Positions 1 to 9,062 of a DNA stretch of 24,814 nucleotides are shown piece by piece. The notes below the pieces were generated by a model, which searched no databases, was not told where the DNA came from, and saw nothing but the letters and a program-made list of their open reading frames with translations. The stretch lies in IMG/VR virus record IMGVR_UViG_3300033153_000945, positions 1-24,814 of that record. One strand, 5' to 3'. Made by a program: the position numbers and the translations under genes. The stretch comes from a virus. Positions within the stretch are counted from its first letter, which is position 1; each line of letters begins with the position of its first letter.

Positions 1-3000
1 ATGTCTCGCTTGACTTCTCAAGCTCTAAGAACTCTATTTGAGTTTTAATATCACTTAACTCTGCAGTAAGCTCAACAACATCAACAGTAGTAGTTTTAGG
101 TTCTTCCTTAGTATCTTCCTTAACCTCTTCTTTCATAGGTTCTTTTTTAACTGGTGTTTCTTCGCGCATCTCAGCGTTCATAGCAGCAACATCAACTTCT
201 TCAGCAGCGTCCTTCTCGACGACAACAGTGTCGTCTACATCCTCAGTCTTCTTAGGAGCCTTAGGCGCCTCTTTCTCCTTAACAGGAGTCGTTGGCTCAG
301 TAGTTTCTTTCTGTGTCTTCTGAGTAGCTTCCTGAGCTTCTGGTGACGTCTTCTTGCCGTTAGCCATATCTTCTAAAGCATCAAGTTCTACCTGTTCTTC
401 TTGCATATCATTAAGCAAACTAGCAATAGTGGCAACTTTAGTATAAGTCTTACCACCATACTCCACTGAAATATTATCTTTAGTAGTATCACTAGCTAAT
501 GCTGCTCTCTTTGCAATCTTACTATTTAACGATGAACCAGCCTCTGGGTATGTCTTATTAGCATTCTCAGCTAAAGTCCAAGGCATCTTATTATCTTTAT
601 CCCAATTATCAAGTGCTTTCTGGAAAGGCTTAATCTTATCACGTTGACTAGCTACAAACTCTAATATACTCTTAACAGCTAAAGGATTCTTCCCACCAGT
701 TGCAATAGTATTAGCCCATTGTATAATACCAGGCTTAGCTCCTCCTCCGAGTAGCTTCTCCTTACGTACTTTAAAGTTAGACTGTAAGCCTTTAACTTTA
801 AGTTCTAACAATGTCTTCTGTGCAGGAGCTAGCCCACTACTATTAAGAGCTTTCTTAACCATATCAAGTGAAGCAGCAGAGCTTCCTATAATATTAGATA
901 TCTTATCAGAAGCAGATATAGCAGGGTCAGCCATTATATCATTCAACCCTTTAGTAGTTGTAGCAGTAGCCAGAGGCATCAGCCTCTGAATCTTAGCAGC
1001 CATAGCAGCTATCTTATTAGGCCCAGCTCCTGAGTCCATTACTTCTTGCATAATCTCAGATAGTTGATTAATAGGAGGAATAACACCACTAGCAATTTGA
1101 CTTGCATAATCAGTAGTATCTCCTTCAGCTTCAAGCTTACTAGCTTGAGTTACCCAGTTATCAATACCAGTTAATGCTTCATTATAAGCAGCATCAAACG
1201 TCTCACTAACGGCCATAAGTTTTTCATTCTTATCAGCACCTAGTTTCTCAGCATCATTAATAGCATCAACTTGACTTATAGTATCATCTTCTTTATTCAT
1301 CTGTGACACAGTCGCAGCATGTGCAACAGCATCAACAGGAGCAGCTACATTACCTTCTTCTTCAAGGTCTCCTCTATTATCAGTAAGAGGATTTAACTCA
1401 GCTTCTCTAATACCCTTAGCAGAAGTCTTTATAGCGTCTTCTTTAATAGGGTTAGCAGCTGCAGTAGCTCTAGCTGTATCAGAATTTCCTGTTACAGCGT
1501 CTTTAGCCTTAGTAGCAGCTTTCTTAAGTTTCTCAGCAGATGTTCCTAGTCCACCAGTAATAGTAGATACACCAGCACCTACAGAACCAGTGAAACCACC
1601 GGCTGCACCACCGGCAATTTGTGCTTTATACATCTCATCGAAGTCAAAACCTTTATCCTTAGCAGTGCCGTATTCTCTATTGAAGTAATCAAGAGCATAC
1701 TGTGCGCCCTCTTGAGAAGCCTCCTCCCCAATATTCAGTCCAACAGTTCCAAGCTTCTTAGCCACTTCTTTACCAAATGCTACTTGTTTATTCTTAGGAA
1801 CACTTTTAAGTAGTTTACCTATCATTTCTGCAGTAGCTGATTTACCTTTAACAGCTGACATAAACGGGATACGTTCTAGTCCGACTTTAGTAGCATCAAA
1901 AGCCGCCATTCTAGCTATCTCAGTAGCGCTAGGCTCTTTACCCTCATTATTCTTTTTATAAGTTTCAATGGAATCATTTGTCTCAGAAGCTATCATAGCA
2001 GCGAAACCTAGACCAGTAGCAGCAGTAACCATATAAGCTAATGATTGTGCAAATACATCAGGACCTGCTTTAGCAGCCTCATATATACCAGTAAAGTAGT
2101 TGCCTTCTTTAAAGTTCTTAAGAGAGCTTTCTACTAACTTCTCGGATGGTTCTCTATTATACCCAGTAGTCTCATCAGCCCATTTAGATTCTTTATACTC
2201 ATCAAAGAATGTACTAGCACGCTTGATATCATCAGGAGTACCGTAGTCTTCAAACCCTAGAGCTTGAGCAGCTTTACCAACTACGTTGGCAGTTGCAGTA
2301 GCAGCTGCATCAGCAATACCTGCAGCAGTAGTTAAAGCCCCAGCTCCGGCACCACTAGCAACATTACCTAGGTAAGAGCCTTCAAGGGCATCAGTAGTAG
2401 TTCCGCCGCGAATAATATTAAGGAAATCCTCTTCAGTCTTCGGACGAGCTTGGTAACCTTTTATATCAGATGCTTTAATATTAGCATTAGGATCTTTAGC
2501 GTGTGTAGCTTTAATCTGTTCCCATGCTTTACTTTTACTAGGCATTGGCTCAGCCTTAAGGGCCTCAGTAATATTAGATGTACGTTTCATATCAAACTGG
2601 TCATTCCATAAAGGAGCATCATTAACAGTATATTCAGAAGTACCAGCTTTAAATCTAGCATCATTTATATCATAAGCTTTCTTATTTAGAAGCGCATCAC
2701 TACCTGCAGACCTAGCAGATACTTGTCCAGCATGTGTATGAATATATTTTTCTAAATCCTCAGCAGCGCCTGTACGCATATAAATAACTGCACCATCAGG
2801 GTCTAAAGGATTTATACCTTCAGGACCAGGAGTACCATCATACCCTAGAGCAGCTCCACCAGTAGTAGGATTTACCTCACCCTTCTTAGCTCTATACTTA
2901 CTAAGATACGGGTTATAACTACGTTTATCAAGGTACCTAGCGACCATAGGAGCCTCAGCACCATACTTATCCCACATCTCTTGTTTTAAGTCAACTCTAG

Positions 3001-4051
3001 CTACTCCAAATTTTCTAGCAGTACCTTGGTTATTACTGCCTGAGTATACAGAGCTTACTTCATCATTAGGTACAAGCTTTTTAGTAACGTTACCATTACT
3101 ATCAGTAGCATGTGTATAAAACTTCCCAGTAGCATTATCTCTAGTTAATTGATTAGCACTTATTTTATTACCAACTTGTTCTTGGAAATCAACTGGTAAT
3201 TCGTAGTGAAGCATTTCTCCAGTAGACTTAGTGCCAGTACTGCCTTCAGCCGCTTTCTTGGCAAAGCTAGTATTAATAATTGCATCCATTACCTTGGCAC
3301 CAGCAACAGTAGCGTAGTTACCTAGTTTATTTTTCTTAGCATTATCTACTAACTTCATCTGAGCTGCATGTCCTTTAGTAGTAGAATCACCAGGAGCTGC
3401 ATACCCAGACTCTATAACACGTTTAGCGTATTCTTTATTATCTGCCATAAACCTACCGAAGTGTCCTTCTTTAGGTGTTAAGAAATTATAACTTGCATCT
3501 CTACCAGTATCAGGATTTGCTAAGTTATCTCTTTCAGCAAACCCTACAGCTTCATCACCAGTTCTATAGATATCAAACGCAGTAGGAGCATAGTCTTCAT
3601 CAATAAGACCTTGCTTCCTATAATCAGTAACCATAGCAGCAAGATCTTGTCCACTATCAGCGGCTATCTTATATGCGTCTGCTTGCCCAGAAGCCTCAGC
3701 ATATGCCTGTTCCTTTGTAAGCTCAGGGTGCATATAGGCATACTGTTTAAACATTTTTGTACGTTCATTATGGAGGTCACTTTCATGATATGTTTCAGGA
3801 GTATCTATTCCAAGTATCCTTATTAGGTTACTACTATCAGCATCATCATAAGCATCAGCTGCTAACGCATCAGCCATTTTCAATTGCTTAGAAGCTGTAC
3901 GTTCTGCTAACTTACGTTTTCTAGATGCATATGAAGGCTTAGTAAGGGATGTATTTATATTAAGTATATCGTTGAAGTTGCCTAGACCTGCACTAGGTGT
4001 CGTAGTAGAGGGCTGCGCATACTGTGCTGAGAGTTCTTGGAATGTTGGCAT
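1..4051 (-). CDS. Giant internal/ejection virion protein, C-terminus outside window
   Basis: I translated an open frame of 1350 codons from the ATG at 4051 to the window edge with no stop, so the C-terminus is missing. A Shine-Dalgarno AAGGA lies 6 bases before the ATG. The protein is rich in Ala, Lys, Asp and Thr. Glycine/alanine-rich hydrophobic stretches lie near residues 550-590, 670-695 and 810-835, and a charged Lys/Glu/Pro-rich linker starts near 1230. Residues about 66-90 contain IRILGIDTPET, which resembles the strand-loop of staphylococcal-nuclease-like domains. It is the last of three virion-type genes (170, 635 and over 1350 residues). That order and size pattern resembles T7 gp14-gp15-gp16, the proteins ejected with the DNA. 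The role as an ejection protein is inferred from size, composition and position; no transglycosylase domain was recognised. Confidence 0.8.
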   Translation of the reverse strand, partial: MPTFQELSAQYAQPSTTTPSAGLGNFNDILNINTSLTKPSYASRKRKLAERTASKQLKMADALAADAYDDADSSNLIRILGIDTPETYHESDLHNERTKMFKQYAYMHPELTKEQAYAEASGQADAYKIAADSGQDLAAMVTDYRKQGLIDEDYAPTAFDIYRTGDEAVGFAERDNLANPDTGRDASYNFLTPKEGHFGRFMADNKEYAKRVIESGYAAPGDSTTKGHAAQMKLVDNAKKNKLGNYATVAGAKVMDAIINTSFAKKAAEGSTGTKSTGEMLHYELPVDFQEQVGNKISANQLTRDNATGKFYTHATDSNGNVTKKLVPNDEVSSVYSGSNNQGTARKFGVARVDLKQEMWDKYGAEAPMVARYLDKRSYNPYLSKYRAKKGEVNPTTGGAALGYDGTPGPEGINPLDPDGAVIYMRTGAAEDLEKYIHTHAGQVSARSAGSDALLNKKAYDINDARFKAGTSEYTVNDAPLWNDQFDMKRTSNITEALKAEPMPSKSKAWEQIKATHAKDPNANIKASDIKGYQARPKTEEDFLNIIRGGTTTDALEGSYLGNVASGAGAGALTTAAGIADAAATATANVVGKAAQALGFEDYGTPDDIKRASTFFDEYKESKWADETTGYNREPSEKLVESSLKNFKEGNYFTGIYEAAKAGPDVFAQSLAYMVTAATGLGFAAMIASETNDSIETYKKNNEGKEPSATEIARMAAFDATKVGLERIPFMSAVKGKSATAEMIGKLLKSVPKNKQVAFGKEVAKKLGTVGLNIGEEASQEGAQYALDYFNREYGTAKDKGFDFDEMYKAQIAGGAAGGFTGSVGAGVSTITGGLGTSAEKLKKAATKAKDAVTGNSDTARATAAANPIKEDAIKTSAKGIREAELNPLTDNRGDLEEEGNVAAPVDAVAHAATVSQMNKEDDTISQVDAINDAEKLGADKNEKLMAVSETFDAAYNEALTGIDNWVTQASKLEAEGDTTDYASQIASGVIPPINQLSEIMQEVMDSGAGPNKIAAMAAKIQRLMPLATATTTKGLNDIMADPAISASDKISNIIGSSAASLDMVKKALNSSGLAPAQKTLLELKVKGLQSNFKVRKEKLLGGGAKPGIIQWANTIATGGKNPLAVKSILEFVASQRDKIKPFQKALDNWDKDNKMPWTLAENANKTYPEAGSSLNSKIAKRAALASDTTKDNISVEYGGKTYTKVATIASLLNDMQEEQVELDALEDMANGKKTSPEAQEATQKTQKETTEPTTPVKEKEAPKAPKKTEDVDDTVVVEKDAAEEVDVAAMNAEMREETPVKKEPMKEEVKEDTKEEPKTTTVDVVELTAELSDIKTQIEFLELEKSSET

Positions 4052-4084
4052 ATAATGTCCTTAATTATTTTAAGGACATTATAT
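4050..4084 (-). promoter_or_regulatory. Perfect 15-bp hairpin covering the giant gene's ribosome binding site
   Basis: Bases 4050-4064 and 4070-4084 are exact inverted repeats (arm TTAAGGACATTATAT in minus-strand sense) with a 5-base loop. The downstream arm contains the Shine-Dalgarno AAGGA (4062-4058) and the first two bases of the ATG. In any mRNA reading through from the upstream gene, the translation start of the giant protein would be paired. There is no U-run, so this is a poor intrinsic terminator. A translational control element fits better. Confidence 0.75.
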
Positions 4085-4086
4085 CA
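4078..4086 (-). promoter_or_regulatory. Extended -10 promoter candidate (TGATATAAT) for the giant gene
   Basis: In minus-strand sense the sequence matches the extended -10 consensus TGnTATAAT exactly. No good -35 hexamer is visible, which extended -10 promoters can tolerate. Transcription would start near 4071, just past almost all of the upstream hairpin arm, so this mRNA would have an open ribosome binding site. The TATAAT falls inside the palindrome, so it could be a by-product of it. Confidence 0.4.
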
Positions 4087-4093
4087 TAATTTA

Positions 4094-6001
4094 TTAACGT
4101 ATATTACTTATACTTGGATTAGGGGTTGTAACTAGTCCTGCTTTCTCTAATAACTCTCGCATTTTAGTATCTATAGCATCGTTAGATAACTTAGGATACT
4201 GCTCTTTAAGAGCTACTCTAGTAGCGTTCTCCCCATCTGCAACCATTACATCAAGTATCTTAGCATCTGGTTTAGACAAAGATTCTTTAGCTCTAGTTCT
4301 AGCAGCTTTTTGTTGGGTAGAGTCCCCTGTAAAGAATGCTCTTCCCTCATCAGTTGTCATATACTCTTTAGGACTACTTCTGAAGAAATTACCCACAGCT
4401 GTACCTGCATTATCTAAACCAGTTAATGCATCACTGATAAATCCTCCTACTGCCTGAGTTCCCTCACCTAAACCTGCAGCGCCATATAAGAGTCTATTAC
4501 CTAGCTGTGTAACACCTCTCTCAAAAGGAGAAATATTAGCATTCTCAGCAGCTTTAAAGTTCGCTGTAGCCTTATCACGTACAGTATCAAACTTGTTAAC
4601 CGGTATAGCTGTGCCACCACTAGCTTTTTTAATAGCTTCTATCTGCGCCGCATGTTCAGGAGAGCCAGGTTTGAATATACTGGCTTGATTAACTTTAGGT
4701 GTAATAGTAGGAGTACCACCTTGCACTGTACCTGTAGTAACAGACGTACTAGGAATATCAAACTTATCTATCTTAGTAGAAACTCTGGCACCTTCTTTAC
4801 CTGCTTTACCATAAAAGTCACTAATTACTTTACTAGCTAGTGCACCTTCATTGCCAGTTGCGCCACCAGTTGTCCCAAAAGTAGCCAGGTACCTTTCCCC
4901 AGCTTTACCCTTCTGCGTTATAAGCTGATCACGTTTAGCAGCAAACTCAGACTGTATAGCTTTTAACCCATCATAACTTTTACCTCCGCCAGCTCTTTTA
5001 GCAGCAAGTTTAGCAAGAGTATCTTCGAAGCCTTTTAGTTGTACTTCAGAATCTTTAGCAGTCCATGACTCTTCTGCCCCAGAAGAGTTAAGCATTGCCG
5101 CAGCAAAGAAATCATCTGGGTGAATAACTCCTTTATCAGCAAGTTCCTTGGCTTTAGCTATTAAATCCCCACCACCAAGTGCGTTAGGTCCCCAATCAGT
5201 ATTGGGAAAATTAGATTTAAGATCCATAACAAGTTTACTGAATCCAGAAGCGTTATTACCGTAAGAGCCTTTACCCTTACCAGCGCCTTTAGAGCTTTTC
5301 TTTGCAGCTACTAATTGCTTATCTAATGTATCTATTTTATTATCTATAAGCTCTTTAGCTATATCAAATCTAGCTTTACTAACTTCTTTATTAGGGCCAG
5401 CAGTTTGTTGTAATGAAGCATATGCTTTTGCATTAGCTATAGCAGTTGCTGGAGATGCTCCTGCACGAATAGCATTCTCTGCCAAACGTTTAGTATAATC
5501 TTGTGTATTTATAATATCAGTATTCTGCCCAGCAGCTATTACTGCATCACTAAGTGTTTTACTAGAAGCACTCTGATCTAATGGTCCACTGTCTAATCTG
5601 TTAAAACCGCTAGGATCTTTGGCATACAAAGCTTGCTGAGTAGGTGATAAGTCACTTCCATAAGCTTTAGTAAACTCTTCAGGGTTAGCTTCGTAAGCAG
5701 CACTAATTGACCTAGCTAATGTCTCATCCATAGTATTAGCAGCGGTATCAGTTATAGCTTTATCACTAGCTAACTTAGCTTGATAAGTATCTGCAGCCCT
5801 GCCCTCTTGTGCTTGTTGAATCCCAAGTAAAGCCTCAGCTCTAGTATTAGCAACAGTTTGTTGCTCTAGTCTAGCTTTCTCCCTAGCTTCAGCAGCTAGT
5901 CTGTCTTGGATTCCTCCAACACCAGATGTAAAGCCAGCTATCCCTTTTTGAGCAGAACCACCGAAGTTAGCTCTAATATCTCTCCATTGTGGTTGTGCCA
6001 T
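4094..6001 (-). CDS. Probable internal virion (ejection) protein, 635 residues
   Basis: This is a long, mostly helical, Ala/Lys/Gly-rich protein with no signal peptide and no recognised enzymatic motif. A charged, Gln-rich coiled-coil-like stretch lies at about residues 30-80, and a Gly/Lys/Ser-rich linker near 240-250. The start at 6001 follows an AGGA-type ribosome binding site (ATAGGATAAATAATG) and lies 3 bases after the end of the 170-residue gene. It is the middle member of the three-gene set that resembles T7 gp14-gp15-gp16 in order. I infer that it is carried in the virion and enters the host with the DNA. The family is not recognised with certainty. Confidence 0.65.
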   Translation of the reverse strand: MAQPQWRDIRANFGGSAQKGIAGFTSGVGGIQDRLAAEAREKARLEQQTVANTRAEALLGIQQAQEGRAADTYQAKLASDKAITDTAANTMDETLARSISAAYEANPEEFTKAYGSDLSPTQQALYAKDPSGFNRLDSGPLDQSASSKTLSDAVIAAGQNTDIINTQDYTKRLAENAIRAGASPATAIANAKAYASLQQTAGPNKEVSKARFDIAKELIDNKIDTLDKQLVAAKKSSKGAGKGKGSYGNNASGFSKLVMDLKSNFPNTDWGPNALGGGDLIAKAKELADKGVIHPDDFFAAAMLNSSGAEESWTAKDSEVQLKGFEDTLAKLAAKRAGGGKSYDGLKAIQSEFAAKRDQLITQKGKAGERYLATFGTTGGATGNEGALASKVISDFYGKAGKEGARVSTKIDKFDIPSTSVTTGTVQGGTPTITPKVNQASIFKPGSPEHAAQIEAIKKASGGTAIPVNKFDTVRDKATANFKAAENANISPFERGVTQLGNRLLYGAAGLGEGTQAVGGFISDALTGLDNAGTAVGNFFRSSPKEYMTTDEGRAFFTGDSTQQKAARTRAKESLSKPDAKILDVMVADGENATRVALKEQYPKLSNDAIDTKMRELLEKAGLVTTPNPSISNIR

Positions 6002-6004
6002 TAT

Positions 6005-6517
6005 TTATCCTATCTTAGAAGTATCTACAAATTTCTTAGCAGTAGCTGCTTTAGAAGCTGCAATTTGCTCTGGAGTCATTGCTCCACCACCAAGTGCTAG
6101 GCCAACATCAGCTGCATTTTGTAGCTGAGTATTGATTAGTTGCCCTTGATTAGCAAGATTTCTATTAGCAAGTGCTTTCTCAAAACCAAACTGGTCTTCT
6201 GCAAGTCCTAGTCCTTTATACGCTGTATATGCACTACCAAGTGCTCCAAGCCCTTGTGCTACGCCAAGTGCATCACCTAGACCAAATCCTCCACCAGCAC
6301 CTTGTGCTCCATACCCTTCATTGACAGTAGACTGCAAACCACCAGTATTCTTTAGATTAGTAAATGACTGATTTACACCAGCCTGCTCACCGGGTGTAAG
6401 CTTCACGAATGCTGCCTGGTCTAGTCCCTGGCTACCTAAAAACTGGCCAAAGTCAGTATTATTATCCCCAAATCCAAATAGCCCCAAGCCTCTAGATGTT
6501 AATGTATTCTCTGCCAT
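6005..6517 (-). CDS. Small internal virion protein, gp14-like position
   Basis: This 170-residue protein has a Gly/Ala-rich centre (about residues 66-105). It is followed by EDQFGFEKALANRNLANQ (about 107-124), a pattern I know from short internal virion proteins of many podovirus-like phages. The start at 6517 follows CAGGAG 7 bases upstream. It is the first gene after the promoter at 6548-6575 and is followed directly by the 635-residue gene. The hydrophobic glycine-rich middle could insert in a membrane during DNA ejection, as proposed for T7 gp14, but that is inference from position and composition. Confidence 0.65.
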   Translation of the reverse strand: MAENTLTSRGLGLFGFGDNNTDFGQFLGSQGLDQAAFVKLTPGEQAGVNQSFTNLKNTGGLQSTVNEGYGAQGAGGGFGLGDALGVAQGLGALGSAYTAYKGLGLAEDQFGFEKALANRNLANQGQLINTQLQNAADVGLALGGGAMTPEQIAASKAATAKKFVDTSKIG

Positions 6518-6547
6518 ATAAACTCCTGTTTTTAAATTAATTACGCC

Positions 6548-6575
6548 ATTATATCGTAATTATGTAATAAGTCAA
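6548..6575 (-). promoter_or_regulatory. Sigma70-type promoter ahead of the internal virion genes
   Basis: In minus-strand sense there is TTGACT (5 of 6 consensus) at 6575-6570, a 16-base spacer, and TATAAT (6 of 6) at 6553-6548. Transcription would begin near 6541, about 24 bases before the start of the 170-residue gene. The -10 box is flanked by TAATTACG and CGTAATTA, an 8-bp inverted repeat with a 9-base gap. That repeat could be a repressor or activator site, or a 5' hairpin. It lies in the 70-base gap after the 824-residue gene, one of the few gaps in the window. Confidence 0.7.
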
Positions 6576-6587
6576 ACTACTTATAGT

Positions 6588-9062
6588 TTACTTAACCCCA
6601 ATCTGAAAATACTTATCATAATCATAAATATTAGTATATGTTGCAGACCCTTTTAGTAAGTCCCAATCAAATTGCATTTCCTTAGCCTTGTAGTACACAA
6701 GGTCTGGCCCTTCTACATATCCTGTAGCAGGAGAAACAGTGGCTAACTCAAGTACTTTCTGTGTACTTATACCTCCACCTAAGGATTCCATTACTTTATC
6801 ATACTCCTCTGATCTATCTTCATAGACATTTGCGAATGCCTCACTCTCCCCTGCAAGCTTAGCAAGTTGGTACTCTGTATGGATATTTGAGAATTGTTTT
6901 ACAGTACTTCCCCATGTAGCTATAGATGTTTGAGAGAACTCAGTAACAGTATCTAATAAATCAGAAGCTGAGAGAAACCCCCCACTATTAGCAAAGGAGC
7001 TGGCCTGTAGTCCTGCAACTGTAGCAGCTATTACAGCTACTGCTCTAATCCATGGATTATCAGTAGCAGCAAATACCATCTCTAATGCAAAGGATATAGC
7101 AAAGGCTGATACTAGCTTAATTGCTATAGATGTTGCTACGGAACTAAGTGTTCCACCAGATGCGATAGAAGTTGCAATTATAATTACTACCGCTAAAATC
7201 TGCATAAATGGTGCAAAGGCTGCTGTCTCATACCAATCTAAATGTGTAACTTCTGCAGAGTACACAGAAAACCTTAGAGACTTAATCATAATTTCTGTTT
7301 GCTCTAAAGGGGTCATAATCTTTACCGAGTTAAACGATACAGGTATAGCGAAGTTAGGGTTATCAAGATCTGCAGAATATGCTCCCCATAATCCTTCTCT
7401 ATCAATATACGTAATACTTTGCATAGTTTCTAAGGTTATCTCTATATAATACTCTTCTACAGCCTGATGCCTCATAGTTAATGTTTTACCTGTTACAGTA
7501 TGCTCATAATGTCCTACAGGTCCCAGTATACCCGCATGTGCAATTCTTGATTGATTAGTCCAAACCATTGCAGTATTAAGTGGTAACTCTTCAAATGTAG
7601 CTATATGCTTTGTAACACCGTTATCAGAGGATTGTTTAAGATTAGGATCATCAAATATATAATCAAACATATAATAAAGAAACTTAGAGACTGTTACTCC
7701 TGTTTCTAGAGGTGATAATCCAAAATGTACAAACGCATCTTCTATACTATCAATATCTGGATTTTCACTTAGTTTATCTGTTATTTCCTCAATATCTACT
7801 CCAAGAAAATCTAGCATAACTTTACCATCTTGGTATCTAGGACTTTCCTTATCTTCATTAGTATTTACTGTAGCATTCCTAAGAGTAACTACAGGTAACA
7901 TCTCTAACTCCGTTAAGTACACATTATCCGTAGAAAGTTCTGGGTATAGTCCTGTAGACGAAGCATACAACCAATATAACCATTCTCCTGGCACAGTAGT
8001 ATAATATGTAACTACATAAAATTGCTCAGGTACAAATGCGTCTACATATAATATAGTTGAATCATATAGAACATCATACTCAGTAGTAGGTACAGCAACA
8101 GCATCTTCACTATCAGTCTCAGTACCAGTTGGAATTAATTCGTCATCATTACTAAGTTCTATTGTATCATCACTTATTACACCACTTTTAGTTCCTACTA
8201 CCTCAGTTCTCTCTGTAACAGTAGTATTCTTATTATCATAGTCAACTAATGTCCAATAATTTGTATCTGTCGGCAGATTTCCTAATGAATCTGCGATACA
8301 TATATAAGCATCTACAGTAGTTCCATTATCGTACATAACGTGATCATCTGTATAATATTGAGTAGCTGCATTATAAGTAGTATACTCTTCAATATATGGT
8401 GTAATTGTAATAGTTGTTGTTGTTGTAACAGTAGTAGTAACATCTTCATAAGATATTATAGCTACATCGTACCTGTCAAAAGTATAATTATAGTCTATAG
8501 AACTGACACTGTATATATGTGTTAAATATATTAATTCATTATTCCATGGAGTATAATCATAAGTATTTTGTAGCTCATAGCTAACATATTCAGTCTTGCT
8601 AGGAGTTTGTAGGTCAGATGTAATTATAGTCACATCAAGCCCTAAGCTATCATCAATAACATCTTTTACGGCATCATCATCCACAACTCTTGCTTGAAAA
8701 CTACTAGTAGGAAGCCCATCAACTGCTTTATTCTTACCATAGCTAAAATACTCTTGAAACCTTGCTCTAGATACGCTAGATACACGCATCATTTTTTCTA
8801 TTACGGTTGCATCTGGATCTGCTTGATGATCTAAAGCCAACTGTGCTAGCATATCAGCTAGCATACTATCATCAGCTATAATACGCTGTGAGCTAACTTC
8901 AGTTGATACTATATCTTCATCTTCAATACCAAACCATCCCATTATAATCTCTAGCAAAGGTTCTGTAATAGTGTCCCAAAAAGCTATAGCAGCTATTACT
9001 ACAATAGCAGCTACAGCATAATATGTTACTATTACATATACAGCAACTGCTACAAAGGGCAT
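6588..9062 (-). CDS. 824-residue membrane-type phage protein downstream of the acyl cassette
   Basis: The family is not recognised. Residues 3-29 form a strongly hydrophobic Val/Ala/Ile helix, likely a membrane span. A second hydrophobic, Ala/Ile/Gly-rich region covers about residues 615-690 and could hold two or three more spans. Between them the protein is rich in Tyr, Thr, Asp and Val, with a Thr repeat near 213-220, suggesting beta structure. The start at 9062 lies inside the end of the acyltransferase gene (13-base overlap), with AGGT 8 bases upstream. The next genes encode internal virion proteins after a separate promoter. It may be a virion component that meets the host membrane, or the target of the acyl cassette. 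Both are inference; its membrane-type ends and the gene coupling are what the sequence shows. Confidence 0.6.
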   Translation of the reverse strand: MPFVAVAVYVIVTYYAVAAIVVIAAIAFWDTITEPLLEIIMGWFGIEDEDIVSTEVSSQRIIADDSMLADMLAQLALDHQADPDATVIEKMMRVSSVSRARFQEYFSYGKNKAVDGLPTSSFQARVVDDDAVKDVIDDSLGLDVTIITSDLQTPSKTEYVSYELQNTYDYTPWNNELIYLTHIYSVSSIDYNYTFDRYDVAIISYEDVTTTVTTTTTITITPYIEEYTTYNAATQYYTDDHVMYDNGTTVDAYICIADSLGNLPTDTNYWTLVDYDNKNTTVTERTEVVGTKSGVISDDTIELSNDDELIPTGTETDSEDAVAVPTTEYDVLYDSTILYVDAFVPEQFYVVTYYTTVPGEWLYWLYASSTGLYPELSTDNVYLTELEMLPVVTLRNATVNTNEDKESPRYQDGKVMLDFLGVDIEEITDKLSENPDIDSIEDAFVHFGLSPLETGVTVSKFLYYMFDYIFDDPNLKQSSDNGVTKHIATFEELPLNTAMVWTNQSRIAHAGILGPVGHYEHTVTGKTLTMRHQAVEEYYIEITLETMQSITYIDREGLWGAYSADLDNPNFAIPVSFNSVKIMTPLEQTEIMIKSLRFSVYSAEVTHLDWYETAAFAPFMQILAVVIIIATSIASGGTLSSVATSIAIKLVSAFAISFALEMVFAATDNPWIRAVAVIAATVAGLQASSFANSGGFLSASDLLDTVTEFSQTSIATWGSTVKQFSNIHTEYQLAKLAGESEAFANVYEDRSEEYDKVMESLGGGISTQKVLELATVSPATGYVEGPDLVYYKAKEMQFDWDLLKGSATYTNIYDYDKYFQIGVK

